Below, in pieces: positions 22,936-34,430 of a stretch of DNA of 64,000 nucleotides; the first letter of the stretch is position 1; the number at the start of each line of letters is the position of its first letter. This DNA is from CAYXZL01 sp964469925. GTDB taxonomy: Bacteria > Patescibacteriota > Gracilibacteria > Absconditabacterales > Absconditicoccaceae. The notes below the pieces were generated by a model, which had not been told where the DNA came from, did no database searches, and saw only the letters and a program-made list of their open reading frames with translations. The DNA lies in NCBI GenBank assembly GCA_964469925.1, contig CAYXZL010000002.1, forward strand, positions 62,001 to 126,000. Reading direction: 5' to 3'. The position numbers and the translations under genes are program-made.

Positions 22936-23928
22936 TTATTGTTGGTGTTTACAGTCAGGGTAAATATTGTCGCCTAGTAGCTTTCCATTGTTACACAATC
23001 TCAATTCTGGTAGGCATTGGTCGAATTGGTTGGAAACAGGTAGATTATATGCTTTTACAAACTGTCATGATTTGACTACTTCCCCCCAGGGGGTAATACA
23101 ATGCGACTTTATAGTGTAGAGATTGTTTTGTGGCGTTTCTTTTTGTGATCTTTTTATGGTTATATTGATTGGTGGAGGTCCTGATATGAAGCGTTTTCCT
23201 TCTATTGTGAATTTAGCATTCCTGTATGGTGCTGGTCATGGTTGAATGAGAGGATTAACGCTGTATGTTTTTGTTTCTGGGACGTATTTCAGTATTTTTA
23301 TATTATTATCCTCCACAGGATAACAGTATGGTTGTGTGAATGTTCATCACAAGTTTCAATTTTTGCAGAGCCTTATTTCTACATCACATAGTGAGCTGCT
23401 ATCTGATCTGTTTTGAAATGCGTATACATAAAAGTTATTTTGAATTAATCATCATCGTGGCAGATCGCATGATATTCCTATTATTGGTGTTGGTACCTCT
23501 ATTTCTTGTTCTCCGCTATTGTTTGATTGGATGTTTGTTATTCATCAGCTCTGATTTGTCACGTTGTTTAGTCGGTTTTTTGTCTTTGTTATTACTCAAT
23601 TTTTGACTAGGTATCGTAGGATAAGAAAGCTTATTGTAATAGCAATTATCCGTTTTAAAACATTTTTTATTATAGCTCCCATACTTGTCAATGCTCGTAT
23701 TAATATCAGTATTCCTATAGCTATGCCGCTTATTATATAGATTGTTGGCCGTGGTATGTTTGGAAATCGTCATCGAATATACTTACCAAGCCATAGTGTT
23801 CCGCCGATTATTAACAATGGGAGTATTAGTTTGATTAATATGTTGAAATTGCGGAATATGATAGAAATTACTAATCCTGTTAGTATAATACCGGCAGTAA
23901 TAAAAAATATTTCTAAGGTTAGTGACAT
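22936..23928 (-). CDS. Membrane protein with C-terminal cysteine modules
   Basis: 330 residues. Four membrane helices in the first ~140 residues, then a soluble, cysteine-containing half. Two copies of a module appear there: C-D-V-E-I-R-L-C-K-N-G-N-L-G-G then C six residues later, and C-L-P-E-L-R-L-C-N-N-G-K-L-L-G then C eight residues later. The same module is repeated in the protein at 61144-62928. I know no named domain with this exact pattern. Probably an envelope protein with disulfides. It converges with der, the stops being 3 bases apart, and lies downstream of mnmA on the same strand. Confidence 0.6.
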
Positions 23929-24048
23929 GCTGTGTGTGGTTTTGATGTAATTGTATTATGTTTTGTTGAGCATTTTTATTCCTTAGTCTCTGTAGATTAT
24001 ATCTATCTTAGTTTTTGTATGCAATTTAACCTGAGCTTTATTTTATTC

Positions 24049-25140
24049 TTACTCTTGTCGTGTTGCTGTGATTACTCCTGATCAAATAACTTTTTTTTTG
24101 TCATATGCTACGACAAATTGTCATGGTGCAACACCTCGAAGTTTGTTTTCGGTGATGAAAATATTTTTTTTGTATCATTTTTTCGTTCTCTTTTCGTAAG
24201 AATACATGGTCGCTTTTTCTGTCTCTTTCTGTCTATATCTTATCTTAATGCGTGTTTTGTATGGTAGTTTCTTCTTCTCGTTAATTCGATGCCGATTAAG
24301 GACTTCTATTTTTTTTGTTAATAGTAGTTCGTCTTCTTTCTTTTCTGTTACAGTAATACTGTTTTTTTTGACATCTATTTTTGTGATGTAACATTTTTTA
24401 TTCGTTTCAAATCCATGTCTCTGGCCTATGGTATAAAACCGAGCTCAGTCATGCTTTCCTATTATGTTTCAGCCTTTGTCTACTACATCTCATCTTTTTA
24501 TTATTATTTTTTTTTCTAGGAACCTTTTCATAGGTATATTCCCCACAAAACATAGTCATTGACTATCTGGACGATTTGCATTTGGTAATTCTATGTTCTG
24601 GGCTAGGCCTCTTACTCTTTCTTTTGTGTAATTTCCTAGTGGGAACAAGCTTTTTTGCAGTTGATTTTGTGTGAGTTGTGATAGAAAATAGCTCTGATCT
24701 TTGTTGCTATCAATTCAGCGATACAGTTGTTGTACTCATTCTTTTGTTTTTTTGGTTCTCGCATAATGTCAGGTTGCGATATAGTCGCAATTTAATTCCA
24801 ATCATTTTTCTAGGAATAGGCCAAATTTTATCAGTGTATTGCATAGTATGTCGGGATTGGGAGTGATTCATTTTTTGTAGCTTTCGTATATGTATTGAAT
24901 AATTTTTTCTTCGTATTGTTTACGGAGATCAAATATTATGAAGGTATCGATTTTTAGGTGTTGTGCTACTGCTATTGCACTATCTCTATCTTGTCTTGTT
25001 TGGCAATATGGGTTGTTGGGTTCGCTGTAATTTTTCATAAATCATGCTATAACTTCATAGCCTTGTTTTTGTAATAGGTATGCTGCAACTGCGGAGTCAA
25101 CTCCTCACGAAAGTCCGATCAGGACTCTTTTTTTTTTCAT
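24049..25140 (-). CDS. mnmA: tRNA-specific 2-thiouridylase MnmA
   Basis: 363 residues. ATP-pyrophosphatase loop GLSGGVDSA at residues 9-17, then GFMKNYSE, the catalytic-cysteine region TPNPDILCN, the tRNA-binding ATGHYAR, and the second catalytic cysteine in DSQGLCFVG, where many homologues have (S/G)-T-G-I-C-F-I-G. A C-terminal beta-barrel ends near GQFVVAYD. The enzyme makes 2-thiouridine at wobble position 34 with sulfur delivered from a cysteine desulfurase. Several conserved Gly are TGA. Divided from the YceI-like gene upstream by a perfect hairpin (25196-25224). Confidence 0.93.
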
Positions 25141-25195
25141 ATTCTTTTTATTGGTAATAGGTTTGTATGCTATATATTTTCTTTTTTTTTTCTAG

Positions 25196-25232
25196 TTAAA
25201 GAACCTGTGAAACAGGTTCTTTAACGCGTTAA
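25196..25232. repeat. Perfect 12-bp hairpin plus overlapping 12-base palindrome
   Basis: TTAAAGAACCTG (25196-25207) pairs perfectly with CAGGTTCTTTAA (25213-25224) around a TGAAA loop. The right arm runs into TTAACGCGTTAA (25221-25232), a full palindrome. It lies between the YceI-like gene and mnmA, both on the minus strand. In that direction the hairpin is followed by A residues, not T, so it is not a textbook intrinsic terminator; processing, stability or protein binding are alternatives. Confidence 0.6.
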
Positions 25233-25259
25233 TGGGATTAGGATTTTATTATTGTTTCT

Positions 25260-25979
25260 TTATTGTTTTGTGAAGGTTATTTTATTGAGTGTTATTTCTA
25301 TATATTTACTTGCTGCTGGAAGACCTCCGTTTATTCATCGTAGTGTCCTGTCGATTGCAAATTGTGAAGAAACGACAACTTTGTCTTGGTTGATCTCAAT
25401 AGTAGCAGGGAAGGCAATAGTTTTTGTTGTTCATAACATAGTGAGTTGTGCTACCACTTTATTGTTTTCTAGTCTTTTAATTTTCATGTTTGCCTCTGGG
25501 TTATTTTCTACATCAAAAAAATCTTTTCATTTTAGGTGATTGTAGAGTCATTCACTATCTGTATCTAGTATTTTTAGACCATTCATGTCTATAACAATAT
25601 CTCATCAAACTACTGCATTGTTGTTGGTCAATAAGGTTCCTTGTTTTACTGGGACGGTTCAGTTATGACCTCCTCATACTTTTTTTGCTCATCGATTTAC
25701 GACAGATCATTCTGTTATATTGTATACTGTAGCTCCTTCTACAACTGTATCGCTATCATTTTCTGCAACTCCCTCTTCTGCTATTGGCAGGTCGGTACCA
25801 ACTTCTTCCGTCTTTTCCTCAGCATTTGTGTCTGTTTTGTCGTTATTTTCGTTTTCTCCTGTTGCGTTGATCGTTTCTTCTACTTCTGCGATATTGGCAG
25901 GTTTTTGTTGTGTTTTTAGTCATAGCACTATTAAAACTATCGCTATAACCAAAATAATTACTCATACTGACTTTTTCAT
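25260..25979 (-). CDS. YceI-like domain protein, membrane-anchored
   Basis: 239 residues. An N-terminal helix (KKSVGVIILVIAIVLIVLG) serves as anchor or signal, then an acidic low-complexity linker rich in Glu, Asn, Thr, and a C-terminal ~150-residue domain with the YceI pattern: GDIVIDMNGLKILD, a KGKDFFDVENNPEA block equivalent to the family's ADFFD-V-x-x-yP-x, and a GTTKTIAFPATI strand. YceI folds are lipocalin-like and bind polyprenyl lipids; substrate here unknown. Downstream of uvrD on the same strand with a 90-base gap. Confidence 0.7.
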
Positions 25980-26069
25980 TAGTGTGACAAAAAAAAGATT
26001 AAAAGTTGCCGATTCTATAGCTATTGGTTCTTTATTTGCAATGTGGAAATATTATCATGTCTTGACTTG

Positions 26070-28346
26070 TTATATCTTTTCTAAGAGTTTTAACTCTATC
26101 TTTCTTAATCAGTATTTGGGATTATCAAACTTAATAATTCCAGTGCTGTTTCGTATTTCTATCGCCTCTCATTTTCCGAATAGTTTATGCTGAACCTTGT
26201 CTCCAGATGAAATTTTGTTTCGTGTTGTTTTGCTGTTGTATCCTGTTGTTTGTGTCATGAGATCATAGTGTTTTGTTAGTTCTGATGGAAGTTCTTGGAT
26301 AAATCTTGATGGCGGATTGTAATTAGTGTTTCCTCGTTGTCTTCTACTTGCAGTGTGTGATATGAAGAGATGGTCTTTTGCTCTTGTAATGGCAACATAC
26401 ATTAATCTCCTTTCTTCTTCTAATTGTTTGCTATCTAAAACGGATCTGCTTAGTGGGAAAATATTTTCTTCGCAGCCCACTATAAATACAGCTGGGAACT
26501 CTAAACCTTTACTGCTGTGAATGGTCATTAATTTTACTGCGTCAATATCGTTTGTTCACTCTTCTATGATGTCTGTCATTAAGCTTATCTCGTCTAGCAG
26601 TTTATCTAATCACTCTTCACCAGTCTCTGTAATTTTGCTTGCCATATTTATCAGTTGTCAGATATTGTCGTATTTTTCTTCTGCTGCTTGTGTGTCAGCT
26701 TCTTCTTTTATTAAATATTCTTTGTAACCGATGTCTATTATTATTTTTGTAATAAGTTCTGCAGGGGTCATGTTTGGAAACCCTTTTGATCGAAAGGTTA
26801 TTGTTTTTGCAAATTGTTGAAGCTTGTTTTTTGTATTGGCTGCTATTGTATAATTCTCTTTTTGTATATGGGTGATTACCTCATACATTGTTGTATGTTC
26901 TTTATTTGCGTAGTCTTCTATGGCATCGATTGTTGTCTTTCCTATTTTTCTGCTTGGTGTGTTGATAATTCTTTTTAGAGATAGGTTGTCTTGCATATTA
27001 CGCATAAACTTTAGGTATGCTACGATATCCTTTATTTCCTTTCTTTCAAAGAACTTAAAGCCTCACCATACCTTGTAGGGGATTGATCCTGTTACCAAAC
27101 TGTGTTCAAAGACCTGCGATTGTGAGTTGGTTCTGTAGAGGATAGCCATATCTCACCGTTTCGTGTTTTTTTGTTCTTTGAGCTTTTTGATCATTCCAAT
27201 GATGTGGTGTGCTTCTTGTATCTCGTCGCCGTGTGATAAAATAATAATGTGATCTTCTCCTTTTCTGTGTGCTTGGAGGTTCTTTTCGTATTGTTCACTG
27301 TTTTTTTTGATAATGTGAGATGATGCATTTACAATATGTGGACGTGAACGATAATTGATTTGCAATTTGTGAATGTTCATATCTGGTCGATACTTTTTAA
27401 CATTTAGGAAGTTTTCCATTACTGCACCTCTTCGTCCGTATATGGATTGATAATCGTCTCCTATGAGTGTAACATTATTTGATTTTTTTGATAGCATTTT
27501 GATGAGATCAAACTGGATTTGATTGGTATCTTGTGCCTCATCAACAAGAATGTAATCAAAGCTGTTTTGTCGTTTTTCACAGATTTCTTTGTGGCTTTTA
27601 AGGAGTTCATAGGTGATTAGTAGTAAATCGTCAAAATCTAGTGCATTTACCTTTTTCAACTCTTTTGTATACAGGTCGTATATTTCTCCAATTTTTTCGT
27701 CATAGTCAGATATCGAACTTTCTAATGCTTGTCTTGGAAACCATCATTTGTTTTTGAACCTACTGATCAGTGCTTTGGCTTCTGCAGGTTTTATATCTTC
27801 TTCTCGTTTTTTGTTTTTGATTATTGCCTTAATCAGGTTTTGTGTTTCGTTTGTATCATAGATGGAAAAATTCTTTTTGTATCACAATCCTAGGATTTCT
27901 ATATCTTCTTTGAGTATTTTGAGAAATACGCCATGGAAGGTACCTACTCGTTTTAAGTCTTTTTCGTTGATTTGTCTACTTTTGTGACTGTTTGGTATGT
28001 CTCAGCTTAATTGTTCAATAAAACTATTAAATGAGTGTTTTGTTTTTTCTCAGACATTCACATCCTGTGTTGTTCACGTATCTGCTAGTCAAGAAAAATC
28101 TTTTCAAAGCTCTACCAGTCTTTCTTTCATCTCATTGGCTGCTTTGTTTGTGAACGTAACTGCTAATATTCTGTGTGCTTGTATGTTATGAGCACATATT
28201 AGATAGGCTATTTTGTAGGTTAGTGTTCTTGTTTTCCCGCTTCCTGCTCACGCTAGTATGAGTGAACTGTGTTCTATGTCGATGGCAGCATTGTATTGTT
28301 CTTCATTGAGTTTTGTTTTGAGATATGTTTTGACTGCTTCTATCAT
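26070..28346 (-). CDS. uvrD: UvrD/PcrA-type superfamily 1 DNA helicase
   Basis: 758 residues. Walker A AGAGSGKT at 32-39, motif Ia VTFTNKAANEMKER, motif II ILVDEAQDTN, motif III LIGDDYQSIYG, motif IV YRS, motif V MTIHSSKGLEFPAVF, and motif VI RRLMYVAITRA. A C-terminal Tudor-like segment ends GDKVQHKLFGKGEAIEI, as in PcrA/UvrD. 3'-5' helicase for repair and replication restart. The first Walker A glycine is TGA. The start at 28346 lies only 5 bases after a TATAAA box, suggesting a leaderless mRNA. Confidence 0.92.
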
Positions 28347-28351
28347 AGATT

Positions 28352-28379
28352 TTTATATACAAAAAAAAACAATTGTCAG
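28352..28379 (-). promoter_or_regulatory. Promoter of uvrD, probably leaderless
   Basis: Minus strand CTGACA (28374-28379), 16-base spacer containing nine T in a row, and TATAAA (28352-28357). The uvrD ATG follows the -10 box after only five bases, so transcription should begin at or next to the start codon. Confidence 0.45.
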
Positions 28380-28407
28380 ATACGGTCTTGTGTATGTATA
28401 GAAAATC

Positions 28408-28436
28408 TTGTCAGCTTTGCAATGGAGGAGTATACT
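28408..28436 (+). promoter_or_regulatory. Promoter of the 928-residue orphan gene
   Basis: TTGTCA (28408-28413), 17-base spacer, TATACT (28431-28436). Expected transcription start is near 28443, giving a leader of about 20 bases to the ATG at 28464. The GGAGG inside the spacer (28424-28428 region) lies upstream of the transcription start and therefore is not a ribosome-binding site. Confidence 0.55.
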
Positions 28437-28463
28437 TTCTAGTGTTTACTGTTTTTGCTGCTT

Positions 28464-31250
28464 ATGGGAAATAATTACAAGTCTTTGGATACATATGTAG
28501 CTAGCAACAAAGAACACATATCTCGTTCACAGCAGGTTAATTTGGAGGAGTTTCTTGCATCTGTTGAGGATGATTCAACACGTATCTCTGATTTTGAAAA
28601 AACACTTGCTCAGCTGTTAATTCTTGGAAACAACCCTTCAACTCCTGATTGATTTGATGCCAATCTAGATTTGCAATCTCCATCTCAGTCGCCTCTTTCT
28701 GCTTTTTTGACTTTTTTACGTAAAGGAGCGACTTTTTTCTCTCAAGCATCAAGAAAAAGAAAAAACAGAGATCGTGGCACTGGTTTTTTAGATATTGAAG
28801 GCTTTGTTCCTGTTCCTGGTAAAGATATTGCCCTTAACACAATGGATGACAAAGAAACCGGTGTTTTTGATATAGAGATTTCTGATATTAAGGAGGCTTT
28901 TACGCACATGATTTCTGTTATTGAGTGACTTCTGCCTTCTTTGAACCAGTCTGTTGGCAATGTTGCTGAGGTTGAAACGTCTGTTGATAATTCTGATGTA
29001 AGTTTGGATTCGATTCTTCTTGACCCTTCTTTTGCTCATGTTGAGCTTGTTTTTGAAAAGGATAATACACTTTTTAGTTCTTTGTGTAACTTGCTTCAAA
29101 GTCCAGCTCTAGACTTATGAAAAAAAGATCAGATTTCTCGTTTATTGCGTCATCATGCTGAGTGGTTCGGTGGTTATAACCAGGCCACCTTAGGTACTAT
29201 TGATTTTTCCACCTTTTCGGTTGTCTCTGGTTTAGGACTTTGATATGGGGATAGATCTCTTATCCAGATTGGTTCTTGATGATCATCTGTTTATATGTTT
29301 TTTGGTGATAGAGCTGTGCAGAATCGTGTGTTGTTCGATAAAAATAAAGCGAGTCTTGATACTTTTGCTTCTATTGATCGTTGTGAAGGACTTGGTTGAG
29401 AGCTTGCTTTACAACATTTGTTGACTCATGATCAAAACTTGTCTGTTTCTTTGCAGACAAATTATTTAGAAAAGATTTCTACATCTACTACTGTTTTTTC
29501 TGATACTCGTTTTCTTGAACTCCAAAGCCTTTACTATCAGACAGTTTTTGACTTTGTTGTTGCACAAAAAAATCAAGATTTGTGGCTGTCCTATTTGACG
29601 GCTATTGTTCCCAATACTGGTAAAAGTCATCCTGAGTACTTGTGTGGTAATGACCTATGATTGATACCTCAACGTTTTGCTACTTTCAATGAAAAAATTA
29701 AAAACTTTTTGTGAGAGGTCCAATATAAAAAGTGAAATCCACTGTATGATAAGTTGGAGCAGGTGAAGAATGTTCTTCAATCTGAATATCGTACTAGTGC
29801 GACCAATACTGTTGTTGATGCAGTCAGGAACAACGAAATACAATCGCTTATTGATCAATTTATGCCTTTTTTGCAAAGTGTTTTTGGTGCAGAATGGGCG
29901 TCTTGAGTCTATGACATGTTATGACTTTTTGCAGGATTAGATCCTGCGTATGCTGCTTTGCAAGAAAGGTTTGTGGGGATGATGCAGTTGGATAGTGAAC
30001 AGGAATCAGCACTATCTTCTTTCCTTACTCATTATCTTGATGCGACTAAGGATAAGACTTCACACCGTTTTGTATTGTCGAATGGGAACTCTGTCCCTTA
30101 TCATAGACTTTTTGCTTCAGATGGTATTGGTAGTTTTTTTGATATAGTGACTATTGAACAGTACCTCTTGAAAAGAGAAAATTTCGTTACGATAGATAAA
30201 AAATTATTTGAACAAGCTATTAACCAAAAAGATTTTGATAGTGATGGTAGCTATTCGCGTCTTTATTTCGTTGATAGTAGATGAAAACGTGAATTGGTGG
30301 ATGGGTGGGAACAATCACCATTGTTGGATAAGTTAGCTTTAAGGTCTTATGTCGTATGACATGTCTTACTGAGTAAAGTCGGTGGTTTGACCGGCTATCT
30401 TGACCGTCATGTTACTAGAAAACTTAACCCTGGTTTGAAGAAAGATGCTAAAAATACCGTATTCTATGATTGAATACAATGAGCTGCTGCTATTTTCACT
30501 TTTTGGCAAAAACCATCAGCATTAGAGTGAGACGGCACGAAATTTTGGTCAATGCCTCTTGTATCTCAGAGTCCTGCTACTGTTGAAGATGTAGAACAAA
30601 CTGTTGCTGATTCTGAGATTTCTTTCAACCTTGTTGATTACCCTACATTATGTGTGAAAGTTCATAACAATACAAAAGAGCTCGTTTATGGTGATTACCA
30701 TAAAACCCTTGATGTATCTGGTCTCGGTACCGATGGTGCAGTATACTGTGTTTTTGAGTCTGATAAACTTTTAACTTTCCCTGTTCATGTTTCTGATGAA
30801 GAAACGGCTGTCGGGTGACTTAGTGTTGATTCCGCAGCTGTTGTTTCAGTGGATTTTTCTTCCAGCTCTTTTGATGTGTCCCAATACTATCAGCATGCTG
30901 ATTATAGGGACTTTTTTGAAGTTAGTCAGTGATTTTATTCTCAGTTTTTGAAGTATTATCTATTACAAGAAACTACTGATCCTCAGCCTGATTTTTTTTG
31001 AGATTTACATAAATCGTTAGGTTCATGGATACGTGAACGATTGCTTTCTCACAAGGCTACTGATGTATCTTTGGATCCTTGGCTTGATAAAGACAATAAT
31101 TTAGTGTCAAATATTAGTTTTTCGGTTGTTTCTGTCGGTGATGATCCTAATGTGTCCTACCATATTAAGCTTTCCTTGGCAGGTCATGATGATCTCGTGT
31201 TGTGATTTGGTGGGAAGGTTTCTGATGAGTCAGTTGCGGTTAGTGGGTAG
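28464..31250 (+). CDS. 928-residue protein of unknown function
   Basis: Long continuous frame with many in-frame TGA codons and its own promoter. No signal peptide. The N-terminal ~150 residues are polar, with one FLTFLRKGATFF stretch and a basic SRKRKNRDRG patch. The middle is mixed alpha/beta with Trp/Tyr-rich parts (HHAEWFGGYNQATLG, ADYRDFFEVSQGFYSQF), and the end is beta-rich (LVSNISFSVVSVGDD). I see no nucleotide-binding loop, metal motif or repeat. Not assigned. Ends 2 bases from the convergent PAP2 gene. Probably lineage-specific. Confidence 0.7.
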
Positions 31251-31251
31251 T

Positions 31252-31890
31252 TTAGTTTTCTGTTTTCTTCCTAAAAACGTACTTGGTTATTTTTTCTTCG
31301 ATACTGATAGTATAATTGTATCGCTTTTGTAATATTTTTTGTTCGTTGAGGGCAACAGCCATACCTATGCCGATTGCTCGTCCCATCATGATATCTGTTG
31401 GTCGATGTATTCCTATCATTATTCTTGATATGCCCATTGATATGGAGAATCCCCGAAAAGGGATTGACAAGTACACATACGCTTTTTTTTTGTTTCTTAT
31501 TCCTCGCATGAGTAGTCAGGTAGCTATCGCTGCACTTACTGCTGCGTGATCAGATGGGAACGTATCGCTTGGAATCTTGTTGAGCAGTAGTTCTTCTTTG
31601 GGAGTTGTTAGTCATAGTGTCAGATATGGTCTTTCTTTCCTTATGAATGCTTTAATTGCATAGTTTATTATAAATACCGCTATTGTTGTTGTGAATAGAT
31701 ATAGTGCTATTGTTTTGTGAGTTTTTGTGTTTTTGTGTCGTCCGTAGCAATACAGGCCGACTAGTAGCAGTGGATAGCTTAATACTCGTATGTCAGCAAA
31801 GATAGGTGTTCGATGAAGTAACGTACTATTACTATTCATTCGCTGATGCATATGAAGCAACGTATCTATTCACCGTTGTGGCTCTTTCAT
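31252..31890 (-). CDS. PAP2 superfamily phosphatase
   Basis: 212-residue membrane phosphatase. The three PAP2 signature blocks are in order: KAFIRKERP (K-x6-RP), PSDHA (family PSGH, with D in place of G), and SRIMIGIHRPTD (SR-x5-H-x3-D). Four or five membrane helices. Such enzymes dephosphorylate undecaprenyl pyrophosphate or phosphatidic acid. The start at 31890 (MKEPQRGIDTLL) is the first ATG of the frame; it lies 3 bases after the nth stop, so the two genes are probably co-transcribed. Confidence 0.88.
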
Positions 31891-31893
31891 GTG

Positions 31894-32562
31894 TTATGTT
31901 TTAAGTGTTTTTAAAACGTGTTGTTTATAATATTTGCATACTCATTGTATAGGGCAGGTTTCACACTTTGGATTTCTTGCGGTGCAGTGATATCTTCAAA
32001 ACAACACTAAGGTGTGGTGTGCTATGCTCTTGTATTCTATTGGTATTGCTTCTTCAATTAGTTTGGATGTTTGTCCGGCCTGTTTTGTACTGACTAGTCA
32101 TAATCTGTTGGCTAGTCTATGTACATGTGTGTCTACTGCTATTACTGATGTGCCATACAATGTCGCACTTACTACTTTCGCGGTTTTTTCTCATACTCCT
32201 GGTAACTTTGTTAGCTCTGTTATTGCTTGTGGTATGATATAATCTTCTTTTCATTTTTTATCTGCTGTTTCACATAGTATTTTACTTGTTTGATATATAT
32301 GTTTTCCTTTTGTTTTGTATAAACCAATACTTTTAATTTTTTCCATTAAAGTGTCTATTCACATGTCTACTATGTCTTTTGGTTTGTGCACTATCGTGAA
32401 TAACTCTTTTGTCACTTTGTTTACTTGTTTATCTGTGGTCTGTGCACTAAGCATCACGGCTACTAATAGTTGGAAATGAGTTTTTCGATTTAACTCTGTG
32501 CTTGCATTGGGATACATGCGTTCTAGTGTTTCAAAAACGGTTTTTATGTTTTTTTTGTTCAT
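31894..32562 (-). CDS. nth: Endonuclease III (DNA glycosylase/AP lyase)
   Basis: 222 residues. Helix-hairpin-helix LPGVGEKTAKVV with the catalytic lysine, GPD aspartate in AVDTHVHR, and a C-terminal 4Fe-4S site C-x6-C-x2-C-x5-C (CTARNPKCETCPIQGVC). Removes oxidised pyrimidines in base-excision repair. Its cluster would depend on Fe-S assembly, and sufB/sufC are in this window. The HhH residues and the cluster cysteines are intact. Second gene of a recJ-nth-PAP2 minus-strand group. Confidence 0.95.
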
Positions 32563-32595
32563 ATCTCTTCTGGTACATAAAGACTTATTTCTCTT

Positions 32596-34254
32596 TTATT
32601 GTTCTATGTTTCTCCCTTCTATATACCACCCTCATTTGTAATTGTCTTTTTGGATTTTCCCTATTATTTTTGTTTTTCATTTTTTGTAGTTATTTATCTC
32701 TGCTCATTTTTTTCGTAATACTGTTTGAATTTTATGTTTTCCCATGATACCATGTAACTTTACATGGCCGTTCCCGTTACGGCCTATCTTTTCTATGTTT
32801 TCGATGTGATAATTATCTAGTAGAAACGTTGGTTCTTCATTTCATACCCCGAAAGGCTCTAATTTGCTTAGGTTTTTCAGCTCTTTGTGTTGTCGATCAT
32901 GTTCATAAATTTTTGTGTCTACATCGATACTTTTCTCAATGTCGTTTTCCTTTATGTTTTTTTCTCCATACTCTTGAATTGCCTCTATTAAACTAGCTAG
33001 TTTTTTTAACTCGACTGTCAAACCACCAGCTTGTTGATGTCATCAAAATCTTTCTAATCGTTTTGCAATGTTTGGTGACTGTAACATTTCTATAACGTTG
33101 AAATAGGATGGTCCTCTCAAACTTCCAACTGCGACCTTTTCTTCTTCGTTGATATACATTATAAGAGTCGGTTTATTATGTTCTTCGGTTAATCTTCCGG
33201 CTACTATTCCTACAATTCATTCATGAAATGTTTTGTCGTATGCGATGAGTATTTTTTGTTCGTTACTTACTTGTTTGCTTGCTGATTTGTATGCTTCGTC
33301 TTGCAGCTTTTTTCTTTCTGTGTTAATTTCTTCGATTTGTTGTAGATATGATTCTTGCTTTTCACCTTCGTATAATAGAGTATATAGGCTATCGTATGGT
33401 GTTTTGATTCTTCCTCCTGCGTTTATTCTTGGTCAAATCATAAAACCTATATGGAAGGTGTTTACTGTGCCTGAGATGTTTAAAAAATTAAGAAAGCTTT
33501 TTAGCGATGATGGCATCCTTCACTGATTTATGAGTTCTAGTCATCTTTTTACCATAGCTCTGTTTTCATCTACTAGTGGGACACAGTCTGCAACTGTTGC
33601 TATGGTAACAATAGGCAGAAAATAATTGAAAATTTCTCTTTTTTTTTGATTGTTGCTTATTGTGTGTTGCATGATTGCGTTGATGAGCTTAAACACGACT
33701 CCAGCTCAACAAAGACCTTTAAAACCATATAAGGGTGAGGTGTGAGGATTTATAACTGCGTAGGCTTTGGGAATTTCTTCCCCATCTTTGTGGTGGTCTG
33801 TTATGATAAGGTCTATTCCTAGTTTTCCACAGTGTAGTGCTTCTTGTGTTGCGGTTATTCAGTTGTCTACTGTTATTATTAGGCTTACTCATTTTTTTTT
33901 AATTTTATCGATGTGTTTGTTCTTTATTCCATATCCATCGTTACGCCTGTGTGGATACATGATACTGATGTTGCTGTAATTCATAAATTTCTTAAAAAAG
34001 CTGTATAAGCTATAACTTGATGTAATGCCGTCTACGTCATAGTCTCCAAATATCATTATTTTTTCGTTTTTCTCTATTGCAGAAATAATTCTTGCTACTG
34101 CAATTCCCATATCTGATAGCAACTCTGGTTTTTTTCGGAAATGTATTATTGCAGGATTGAGGAAATCTTCTTTATTTGTTTCTATACCCCTGGCTTTCAA
34201 CAATCTCTCTGTTAGGTTTTCTTCCGAGTTTTCGTATAGTATTTTGTATTTCAT
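32596..34254 (-). CDS. recJ: Single-stranded-DNA exonuclease RecJ
   Basis: 552 residues of the DHH phosphoesterase superfamily. Motif I IFGDYDVDGITSS, motif III TDHHKDGEEIP, AYAVINPH, FKGLCGAGVVFK, and the DHHA1 region with GGHQQAGGLTVEL near the C-terminus, whose first glycines are TGA TGA. Acts 5'-3' in recombination and mismatch or base-excision repair. The start at 34254 (MKYKILYEN) is the ORF's first ATG. Upstream lies the clpP terminator, so recJ likely begins a new transcript. Confidence 0.94.
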
Positions 34255-34330
34255 TTTTCTAGTTTTCTAAAATCTCAAATCTCAAAGCAAACTTGTATTG
34301 ATTTAATTCGCTTATTACAATTTTTTTTAC

Positions 34331-34369
34331 GAAAAACGACTTGGTATTTTGTTTCTCTTATACCGAGTC
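34331..34369 (-). terminator. Intrinsic terminator of clpP
   Basis: On the minus strand CGACTCGGTAT pairs with ATACCAAGTCG (one wobble-type mismatch) around a 12-base loop and is followed by five T. It sits about 60 bases downstream of the clpP stop codon and before recJ. Confidence 0.65.
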
Positions 34370-34430
34370 GCTTTGTTCGTCTATCGATTTTGTTTTGGTA
34401 CTCTTTTAGAATATGTTTTTTTACTTTTTT

